NCBI GenBank assembly: GCA_030045215.1
Contig: JASIBJ010000809.1
Location: 1 to 5,930, forward strand
DNA: 5,930 nt
From: Streptosporangiaceae bacterium
Lineage (GTDB): Bacteria; Actinomycetota; Actinomycetes; Streptosporangiales; Streptosporangiaceae
Reading direction: 5' to 3'
The notes beneath the pieces are model-generated. The model saw only the letters and a program-made list of their open reading frames with translations. It had not been told where the DNA came from and made no database searches. Position numbers and translations under genes: made by a program. Below are positions 1-4,343 of this stretch, piece after piece (the stretch's first letter is position 1; each line of letters starts with the position of its first letter).

Positions 1-376
1 CGGTATCCACGTCGCCCATCGCCTGGAGCAGGCTCGCGAACAGCTCGGGTGAGATCGCTTCCGGCGCGGGATCGGTGAGGTCCACGTACACGCATCCATC
101 CCGGACCGACACCGGGTACGTCCGGATGTTCTCCCCGCCGAACACGCACGTGCCGTCGGTCAGCCGGAACTTCCAGTTGTGCCATGCGCAGGTCAGCACG
201 TCCCCCCGGATATCGCCGTCCTTCAGCGCATACCCCTGATGGGGGCAGCGGTTGTCGGCCGCATACACGCCCGCGGGAGTGCGGAACAACGCGATGCGCT
301 TGTCGCCATGACGCCAGAGCCTGCCCTGCCCGTCCGGGATGTCAGCCACGGAGAGCGCGCGCACGAAATCCGTCAT
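1..376 (-). CDS. Rieske [2Fe-2S] domain protein, N-terminal part (runs off left edge)
   Basis: The 125 visible residues, read leftwards from ATG at 376, form a complete Rieske fold. The cluster ligands are visible as C44-P-H46 and C63-A-W-H66, with 16 residues between the two pairs, matching the family pattern CxH...CxxH. The flanks are also typical (ADNRCPHQGYAL and LTCAWHNWKF). Such domains bind a [2Fe-2S] cluster through two Cys and two His and pass electrons in the cytoplasm, either as free ferredoxins or as parts of oxygenases. A stand-alone Rieske ferredoxin ends near residue 100-105; here the frame stays open past a PEAISPELFASLLQAMGD segment to the window edge, so I infer a larger protein with a C-terminal domain I cannot see. 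No Shine-Dalgarno sequence precedes the ATG, which may be leaderless. The gene is transcribed away from the 510-1221 operon. The domain is certain; the role of the full protein is unknown. Confidence 0.9.
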   Translation of the reverse strand, partial: MTDFVRALSVADIPDGQGRLWRHGDKRIALFRTPAGVYAADNRCPHQGYALKDGDIRGDVLTCAWHNWKFRLTDGTCVFGGENIRTYPVSVRDGCVYVDLTDPAPEAISPELFASLLQAMGDVDT

Positions 377-382
377 GTGGTG

Positions 383-388
383 AAGGTA
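383..388 (-). promoter_or_regulatory. Candidate -10 element for a leaderless Rieske transcript
   Basis: On the minus strand TACCTT fits the actinobacterial TANNNT -10 pattern and is followed by exactly six bases (CACCAC) before the ATG at 376. That is the spacing expected if transcription starts at the A of the start codon. There is no purine-rich ribosome-binding site upstream, which agrees with a leaderless mRNA. I see no good -35 hexamer 17-18 bases upstream, so this is suggestive only. Confidence 0.3.
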
Positions 389-441
389 ACGCGCCGCGCC
401 TCGCTCGCATATCGGCCGTTCGGCCTAGGTCCCGGCCCTCT

Positions 442-465
442 GCCCTGCCTGTGGACAGGCAGGGC
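442..465. promoter_or_regulatory. Perfect inverted repeat in divergent intergenic region (operator or 5'-UTR hairpin)
   Basis: GCCCTGCCTGT at 442-452 and ACAGGCAGGGC at 455-465 are exact reverse complements separated by GG. The repeat lies in the 133-bp gap between the Rieske gene, reading left from 376, and the operon starting at 510. Both neighbours read away from it, so a terminator role is unlikely. A dimeric-repressor operator acting on one or both divergent promoters, or a stem-loop in the 5' UTR of the rightward operon, are the likely readings. A shorter inverted repeat, GGCCG-TT-CGGCC, lies at 414-425. No regulator gene is visible in the window. Confidence 0.5.
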
Positions 466-509
466 GCGCGACCGTGCCGCCGAGGGCGGCTGCGTGGCAG
501 GCTAGAGCG

Positions 510-800
510 GTGACTCAGTTCAGCCTGATCGGCGACGTCAGCTCGGACAACCCCGGCGCGGTGCGCCCCGTCATCACCGACGTGATCAAGGACGCGACCG
601 TCACCCAGACACCCGGCGGGTGGCACGTCGCCGGCACACTTGAGGGTGCCGACGCTCGCGAGGTAAACCGGCGGCTGCTCTCGGCCCTGCGGCGGGCGGA
701 ACGGCGAACTCGCCTGCGGGCCGAATGGACCGGCGGCGGCGTCGTCCACCGGTTCTTCGACTACGTCCCGAAGAGCACACGGCCGGCAGCCGGCAGTTAG
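510..800 (+). CDS. Conserved-looking hypothetical protein, 96 aa
   Basis: The product is a small soluble protein with no signal peptide, membrane segment or cysteine. I chose the GTG at 510 (VTQFSLIGDV...) because GGCAGG at 496-501 lies eight bases upstream as a ribosome-binding site. The in-frame GTG at 474 would add twelve low-complexity residues (PPRAAAWQA) and overlap the region just after the palindrome. The sequence reads like a small alpha/beta domain: a strand-like start, IKDATVTQTPGGWHVAGTLEG in the middle (about residues 25-46), then a strongly basic helix RRLLSALRRAERRTRLRAEW (about 52-71), then a strand and a short VHRFFDYVPKSTR tail. I do not recognise the family and assign no function. 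The stop is 25 bases before the oxidoreductase start at 826, so the two genes are very probably co-transcribed, which hints at a shared process. Confidence 0.75.
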   Translation: MTQFSLIGDVSSDNPGAVRPVITDVIKDATVTQTPGGWHVAGTLEGADAREVNRRLLSALRRAERRTRLRAEWTGGGVVHRFFDYVPKSTRPAAGS

Positions 801-825
801 CCTGCTGCCGACGAAAGGAGAGCAC

Positions 826-1221
826 ATGGCCGAGATTCCCGCGTCCCATCGCGACTTGCTCGACGGCCAGTACGCCACCCTCGCCACCGTCGGGCCGGAC
901 GGCCGCCCGCAGTTGTCGGAGGTCTGGTTTCTCAGCGACGGCGACACGGTGAGCCTGTCGCTGAACGACTCGCGGCAGAAGACCAAGAACCTGAAGGCGA
1001 ACCCGGCGGCGAACTTGTTTCTGCTGGACCTGGCCGCGCCGTATCGCTACCTGGAGATCCGCGGCGACGCGGTGGTCACGCCCGATGACGACTACTCCTT
1101 CGCCGACCGGGTGGGCGCCAAGTACGGCGCCGACCTGCGGACCAGGGACCGCCCGGGGCAGGCTCGCGTCAGGGTGACGATCACGCCGGTCCGGGTGAAC
1201 GCGATCGACCTGCGGGGCTGA
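826..1221 (+). CDS. PPOX-class F420-dependent oxidoreductase, 131 aa
   Basis: This is a member of the split-barrel flavin/deazaflavin-binding superfamily (pyridoxamine 5'-phosphate oxidase-like). Members in actinomycetes mostly use reduced F420 to reduce small substrates; the substrate here cannot be read from sequence. Visible signatures are the first barrel strands YATLATVGPDGRPQLSEVWF (about 16-35), the cofactor-phosphate-binding stretch DSRQKTKNLKANP (48-60), the RYLEIRGDA strand (74-82), the DRVGAKYG helix (94-101) and the closing strand VRVTITPVRVNAIDLRG. The length of about 130 residues is normal for single-domain members, which act as cytoplasmic homodimers. The start is secured by AAAGGAGA at 814-821, five bases before the ATG. 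It is the second gene of a two-gene operon. FMN or biliverdin reductase activity in the same fold is an alternative, because F420, FMN and heme users are hard to separate by eye. Confidence 0.9.
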   Translation: MAEIPASHRDLLDGQYATLATVGPDGRPQLSEVWFLSDGDTVSLSLNDSRQKTKNLKANPAANLFLLDLAAPYRYLEIRGDAVVTPDDDYSFADRVGAKYGADLRTRDRPGQARVRVTITPVRVNAIDLRG

Positions 1222-1241
1222 CCCACGCGGCTGGCCGGGAT

Positions 1242-1283
1242 CCTGCGGCGAGGCACGTCCTGGCGCTTACCGTGAGCCGCAGG
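1242..1283 (+). terminator. Possible stem-loop terminator of the hypothetical/oxidoreductase operon
   Basis: CCTGCGGC at 1242-1249 and GCCGCAGG at 1276-1283 are perfect reverse complements around a 26-base loop, 20 bases after the oxidoreductase stop. The outer bases GGAT (1238-1241) could pair with ATCC (1290-1293) across a bulge. There is no T tract, which is common for actinobacterial terminators but makes the call uncertain. The long loop weakens it further. Confidence 0.35.
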
Positions 1284-1455
1284 TGAGCGATCCTCCACTT
1301 CACACCCTTCAGTGCCGCCAGCCATTCCGGACGTTACCCCGCTGCTGGGGATTGCAGAATTCTTGATCTGCCTCGCTCATTTCGCGTGCTCGGGGCACGC
1401 GCGGCGCCACGACGGCGGGGACTAACTCCCTGGCGTGCCTGTTAGCGGTGCCTGG

Positions 1456-1475
1456 CGTCAAGGAAACCGTCAAGG
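1456..1475. repeat. Short direct repeat CGTCAAGG x2 upstream of MFS gene
   Basis: CGTCAAGG occurs at 1456-1463 and again at 1468-1475, offset by 12 bases with AAAC between the copies. It ends about 75 bases before the MFS start codon, a position suited to a regulator that binds direct repeats. On the opposite strand each copy reads CCTTGACG, which contains a -35-like TTGACG, but no matching -10 follows at a proper distance. An 8-bp repeat can occur by chance. Confidence 0.3.
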
Positions 1476-1550
1476 TCAGCGCAAAGCCAGTGCCGAGGAT
1501 GGGCACAAGGCCCGGCGCCAGCGTGCCCATCACCTTCGGAGGGCGGGTCG

Positions 1551-2939
1551 ATGAGGGAAGCCCAACTCGTCTCGAGTGTCCGCCAGGACCAGCTGGCCCT
1601 GGCGCACCGTGTCGTTCGGCCAGCTGAAAGCACGGCATTGACGCGGACGAGGGCAAGGGCTCCCGTGGTCTTCTGGCGGCTCGCGGCCGCACTGACAGCC
1701 AGCAGGCTCGGGCTGTTCGTGGTGCCGTTCCTGGCCTACTACTTGGCGCGGGACCGGCACCTCGGCGCGGCCCCGGTTGCGCTGGTCATGATGGCCTTCG
1801 GCGGCGGATGGACGCTCGGGCAGCCGGCGGGCGGGTACCTCGCCGACCGGCTCGGCCGGCGCTTCATGATCGTCGCGGGCAACGTTGCGGCAGCAGCCGC
1901 GTACTTAGGGCTGGGCTTCGCGCGCTCGCTGCCGGCGATGGCCGCCCTGGCGCTGGCCGTGGGGGCGACGTTCGACGCCTGGCGGCCGGGGGCGATGGCG
2001 ATCCTGGCCGAGGCGGCGGGCACCGATGACCGCCAGCGGCAGAAGAACATGTCGATGCTCTACCTCGTGATGAACGCGCCGGAGGTGGCCGGCACTCTGT
2101 CGGCCGGCGTGCTCGCGGTCACCGTGGGATGGATCTGGCTGTTTGTCGGCAACGCGATCGCCTGCGCTGTATTCGCCGCCGCGGCAGGCGCGCTGCTGGC
2201 GCCGTCGCGTCCGGCTGCCCGCGGACGACGCGACTCCCGGTCAGCGCTGAGAGATCCTCTGCTGCTGGCGTTTACCGCGCTGACGCTCCTGTGCCTGACG
2301 GTGTACCAGCAAAGCACCTACGCGCTGCCACTGCGGTTCGCGGGCGACGGCATCGGCCCGCTGGGCTTCGCGATCATCGCCGCGATCAATCCGCTGACGG
2401 TGACCATCCTGGCTCGCCCGGCTCAGCACTGGACCGACCGCATCCCCCCGGTCCGCTGCTTCGCGCTCGGCCTGGCGCTGATCGGCGTGGGCATCGCGCT
2501 CACCGGCGCGGGACGCGGCCTGACCTGGTATGCGTCGGTCAGCGTCGTCTGGATCCTGGGCGAGATCGCCATGATGGGCTCGGGGCCGGCCCTGATCACC
2601 AGGCTGGCGCCGAGCGGCCGTGAGGCGAGCTACACCGGCGTCTGGATGTCGACTTTCGGGCTGTCGGCTGTCACCGCGGCGGCCGCCGGCGCCGCCCTGA
2701 TCCATATCGGCGGCCTGCGCCTGCTGTGGATCAGCTGCGCCCTCGCCGGGCTCGCTGCCGCGGCCGGATGCCTGCTGCTCGCCCAGCCGACCGCTAAGCG
2801 GCGGGCGGTCCCGTCCGCTGTCACCACGTCCGTTCCGGTGCCCAGGCCGGCCGTGGTCGCGTACCCGGCCGAGCCCGAGCCTGCCCACGCGGCCACCGGA
2901 GGCGGCTGGTGCACGGACAGGACCAGTGATTACTGGTGA
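1551..2939 (+). CDS. MFS transporter (drug:H+ antiporter-like), 462 aa, 12 TM
   Basis: This is an inner-membrane secondary transporter of the major facilitator superfamily, probably exporting a small molecule with proton exchange; the substrate is unknown. The start ATG has GGAGGG at 1538-1543 seven bases upstream. Hydrophobic segments fall near residues 41-64, 74-95, 105-122, 127-148, 178-194, 195-217, 235-256, 266-288, 301-320, 324-350, 362-386 and 389-411, giving the 6+6 MFS layout with a basic central loop (218-234). The motif-A loop between TM2 and TM3 is clear: GGYLADRLGRR at 94-104. The overall look is like MdtH/YdeE-type DHA1 multidrug transporters. The N-terminus carries about 38 hydrophilic residues before TM1. 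The C-terminus has a 51-residue hydrophilic Pro/Ala/Val-rich tail ending GGGWCTDRTSDYW, longer than usual. A micro-ORF begins 23 bases after the stop, probably on the same mRNA. Confidence 0.9.
   Translation: MREAQLVSSVRQDQLALAHRVVRPAESTALTRTRARAPVVFWRLAAALTASRLGLFVVPFLAYYLARDRHLGAAPVALVMMAFGGGWTLGQPAGGYLADRLGRRFMIVAGNVAAAAAYLGLGFARSLPAMAALALAVGATFDAWRPGAMAILAEAAGTDDRQRQKNMSMLYLVMNAPEVAGTLSAGVLAVTVGWIWLFVGNAIACAVFAAAAGALLAPSRPAARGRRDSRSALRDPLLLAFTALTLLCLTVYQQSTYALPLRFAGDGIGPLGFAIIAAINPLTVTILARPAQHWTDRIPPVRCFALGLALIGVGIALTGAGRGLTWYASVSVVWILGEIAMMGSGPALITRLAPSGREASYTGVWMSTFGLSAVTAAAAGAALIHIGGLRLLWISCALAGLAAAAGCLLLAQPTAKRRAVPSAVTTSVPVPRPAVVAYPAEPEPAHAATGGGWCTDRTSDYW
2922..2937 (+). repeat. Small hairpin across the MFS stop, just before the micro-ORF RBS
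   Basis: ACCAGT (2922-2927) and ACTGGT (2932-2937) pair perfectly around a GATT loop, ending on the first base of the MFS TGA stop. The palindrome ACTAGT follows at 2939-2944, and the micro-ORF ribosome-binding site at 2951-2956. The position suits a structure affecting translational handover or mRNA processing between the two frames. The stem is only 6 bp, so it may be incidental. Confidence 0.35.
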
Positions 2940-2962
2940 CTAGTGAGCAAAGGAGGTGCGAG

Positions 2963-3007
2963 ATGAAGAAGTCGCGTTCCATTCGCAGTATTCGCAGCAT
3001 CCGCTAG
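2963..3007 (+). CDS. Micro-ORF encoding 14-aa peptide MKKSRSIRSIRSIR
   Basis: ATG at 2963 is preceded by AAAGGAGGTG (AGGAGG core at 2951-2956, six bases from the ATG), the best Shine-Dalgarno in the window. The frame reads MKKSRSIRSIRSIR and stops at TAG 3005-3007. The peptide is strongly basic (K2, K3, R5, R8, R11, R14) with a threefold Ser-Ile-Arg repeat. It contains no acidic residue, cysteine or membrane segment. The repeat is encoded by near-copies of ATTCGCAGT that differ only at synonymous positions (ATT/ATC, AGT/AGC). It lies 23 bases after the MFS stop and 17 bases before a strong hairpin, so it appears to be the last cistron of the MFS transcript. I do not recognise it. The N-terminus resembles zinc-independent ribosomal protein bL36 (from memory, MKVRNSLRSLK-like starts), but no remainder of L36 follows. 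Regulatory peptide, RNA-binding peptide or relic are all possible. Confidence 0.55.
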   Translation: MKKSRSIRSIRSIR

Positions 3008-3024
3008 ACGGCGACGAGCAGCCG

Positions 3025-3053
3025 GGCCGGGGCAAGCGTCGCTCGCCCCGGCC
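3025..3053 (+). terminator. Strong GC hairpin after the micro-ORF, probable terminator
   Basis: GGCCGGGGC at 3025-3033 pairs perfectly with GCCCCGGCC at 3045-3053. The loop can close further (AGC 3035-3037 with GCT 3041-3043) after one A-C mismatch. The stem begins 17 bases after the micro-ORF stop and would end the MFS/micro-ORF transcript. No T tract follows, so it would be an L-shaped, U-less terminator of the kind often proposed in GC-rich actinomycetes. Confidence 0.6.
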
Positions 3054-3229
3054 TCGGCCAGCCCCAACGCCCAGCGAACCGGGCGGGCTGACCGGCGTCA
3101 TGCCACCGGCCTGACCTGGCTGAAGGCTCTGCCCGGGGATGGCTCCCCTTGTGATCTGCGGGGAGGAGTGCCAGCGTTTTCGCCTGATAGGCGGTGCGAT
3201 GGCGACGGCTGGCTGCTGGAGGAGACGCG
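3054..3229 (+). promoter_or_regulatory. Leader/promoter region of secreted repeat protein with alternative hairpins
   Basis: No gene is visible. Three segments near the end can pair in two exclusive ways. GGGGA 3135-3139 pairs with TCCCC 3144-3148 (4-base loop), and CTCCCC 3143-3148 pairs with GGGGAG 3160-3165 (11-base loop). A further small inverted repeat, CGCCT-GAT-AGGCG, lies at 3181-3193 after a TTTT run. The ribosome-binding site GGAGGAG at 3218-3224 serves the downstream ATG. The layout could be an attenuator-like leader, but short G/C pairings are frequent in such DNA. I cannot place the promoter boxes with confidence. Confidence 0.3.
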
Positions 3230-4300
3230 ATGGTGACGGCACGGAGGTGGGCTTTGCCGCTCGTGGCGGCGGCGGCTCTGCTGGTGGCAGGCGCCGCCCC
3301 GGCCGGGGCACTGGGCAGCGTCGGCGCCGGGCATCCCGGCGCGACGGCGGCGCTGAGCAATCACCTGATCTCGGGTACCGAGACCTCGGTCTCGTGCATG
3401 ACACTGGCGCGATGCGTGGCGGTCGGGGCGGGACCGCGCGGCGGGCAGGTGGTGTCGCTGTATAACGGGCGGCAGGTGGGAGTGACGGTGCTGCGCTACC
3501 GGTCCGCGCTCACGTCGGTGAGCTGCCCGAGCAAGGCCGGGTGCTGGGCGATCGGGCCGACCGGCGCGGGGATCACGGGCGTGATTCTGGTGAAGGTCGG
3601 TCCAACCGGCAACGTGGTCACGACAAGAAGAGTGGCGCTGCCGAGCGGGGACGAGCTGACCCAGATCGGGTGCCGCAGCATGACCGCATGCCAGATTCTC
3701 GGCCATAACAACGATGAGGAGAACCTGTTGCTCTTCTTCACGCCGTGGAACGGGAAGAGGTGGCGGCTGGATTCCTTCGGCATTGGTGACACGGGATCGA
3801 CTGTCGCGGGCTTCTCGTGCTGGCAGACCACGTGCGTCGTGATCGGCTGGAACCAGTTCAACAGCGTCAACGGGGAGACGTATGCGTGGACGTTCCATGA
3901 CGGCGTCGCCGGCGCGATCAATTACAAGGGCCCGGAATCAACAACTCTGACGGCAGGCCACCAGACGAGCTTCAGTGCCGTGTCGTGCGTCAGCGCCAAG
4001 ACCTGCTACGCGGTCGGGATCAGCTTCCTCGCCGGGATCGCGGTCACCATCAGCGATGGCGTGCCGTCGGCGACCAACGAGCCCATGCCCTTTGTCCCGA
4101 GGGCGCTCGCGTGCGTGCGGACCACCTGCTGGGCGTCCCGCGAGAACCAGATCGTGAGGCTCACAGACGGGGTGGTGTCCGGCACGCCGCTGACGGACAC
4201 TGCGACCGTCAAATTCGATGGCATCACCGCCCACGGCAGCGGCTTCATCGCGATTGGCGAGGCGACAAGGCCTGGCGAAACCGACCTCCTGTTCGGGTAG
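3230..4300 (+). CDS. Secreted Cys-pair repeat protein, probable seven-bladed beta-propeller, 356 aa
   Basis: ATG at 3230 is preceded by GGAGGAG (3218-3224, five bases away) and starts directly at a signal peptide, so I prefer it to the in-frame GTG at 3194. Residues 1-29 give basic MVTARR, a hydrophobic core LPLVAAAALLVAGAA, and a probable cleavage after APA or AGA (about 25-27). The mature part repeats a (S/G)C-x4/5-C-x-(A/V)-(V/I)-G unit: C56/C62, C99/C105, C148/C154, C197/C202, C253/C259 and C295/C300, spaced 42-56 residues except for 42 before the last pair. A seventh unit, FDGITAHGSGFIAIG (329-343), keeps the hydrophobic/Gly pattern but lacks cysteines. Such SVSC...C.AVG repeats are seen in exported actinobacterial proteins and suggest propeller blades, each stapled by a disulphide; this is my inference. 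No catalytic motif, membrane anchor or sorting signal is seen, and the ligand is unknown. Confidence 0.8.
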   Translation: MVTARRWALPLVAAAALLVAGAAPAGALGSVGAGHPGATAALSNHLISGTETSVSCMTLARCVAVGAGPRGGQVVSLYNGRQVGVTVLRYRSALTSVSCPSKAGCWAIGPTGAGITGVILVKVGPTGNVVTTRRVALPSGDELTQIGCRSMTACQILGHNNDEENLLLFFTPWNGKRWRLDSFGIGDTGSTVAGFSCWQTTCVVIGWNQFNSVNGETYAWTFHDGVAGAINYKGPESTTLTAGHQTSFSAVSCVSAKTCYAVGISFLAGIAVTISDGVPSATNEPMPFVPRALACVRTTCWASRENQIVRLTDGVVSGTPLTDTATVKFDGITAHGSGFIAIGEATRPGETDLLFG

Positions 4301-4301
4301 C

Positions 4302-4336
4302 CGGCCCTCGGCCAGACCCCCTGCCGGCCGGGGCCG
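4302..4336. terminator. Bidirectional hairpin terminator between convergent genes
   Basis: CGGCCCTCGGCC at 4302-4313 pairs with GGCCGGGGCCG at 4326-4336 over 11 bp with a single bulged T at 4308 and a 12-base loop. It fills the 43-bp gap between the secreted-protein stop (4300) and the hydrolase stop (4344), so it can end transcription from both sides. No T tract is present on either strand. Confidence 0.55.
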
Positions 4337-4343
4337 ATGCCAC

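Larger units (their letters stand above)
1222..1550. other. Intergenic region, 329 bp, no convincing gene
   Basis: Apart from the possible terminator at its left end, I find no RNA gene and no well-supported protein gene here. It holds a hairpin at 1383-1401 (CGCGTGC, loop TCGGG, GCACGCG; 7 bp) and a locally A/T-rich pocket at 1351-1370. A direct repeat of CGTCAAGG lies at 1456-1475. The MFS ribosome-binding site is at 1538-1543. The MFS promoter should lie here, but I cannot place convincing -35/-10 boxes. A 74-codon frame on the minus strand (1530 to 1309) is open but poorly supported. Confidence 0.6.

Noticed and set aside
342..986. Long minus-strand frame (214 codons) across the hypothetical protein and oxidoreductase genes
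   Set aside because: It overlaps two well-supported plus-strand genes, its composition is Arg/Pro/Ala-rich with no recognisable motif, and it conflicts with the Rieske start. It is a shadow frame produced by high GC.
1383..1401. Hairpin CGCGTGC/GCACGCG as a terminator
   Set aside because: It is too far from the oxidoreductase stop (over 160 bases), has no T tract and there is no gene to its left that needs it; kept only as part of the intergenic description.
2923..3007. Transposon end or attachment site around the AGTGA repeats and ACTAGT palindrome
   Set aside because: No matching inverted copy, target duplication, integrase or tRNA is present in the window.
2956..3114. Alternative GTG frame overlapping the micro-ORF (begins VRDEEVAFHSQYSQH, about 52 codons)
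   Set aside because: The GTG directly abuts the AAAGGAG with no spacer, so the ribosome-binding site serves the ATG at 2963 instead. The C-terminal half is Pro/Arg-rich and runs through the terminator hairpin.
3054..3229. A c-di-AMP (ydaO-type) or cobalamin riboswitch before the secreted protein
   Set aside because: Secreted actinobacterial cell-wall proteins often have the former, so I looked, but none of the conserved core segments is recognisable; only short G/C stems are seen.
3194..3229. Upstream GTG start for the secreted protein
   Set aside because: It would add VRWRRLAAGGDA across the GGAGGAG ribosome-binding site. The ATG at 3230 has ideal spacing and begins a normal signal peptide.
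3098..3898. 266-codon minus-strand frame opposite the secreted protein gene
   Set aside because: His/Arg/Pro-rich shadow of the Cys-pair repeat protein; no signal, motif or ribosome-binding site.
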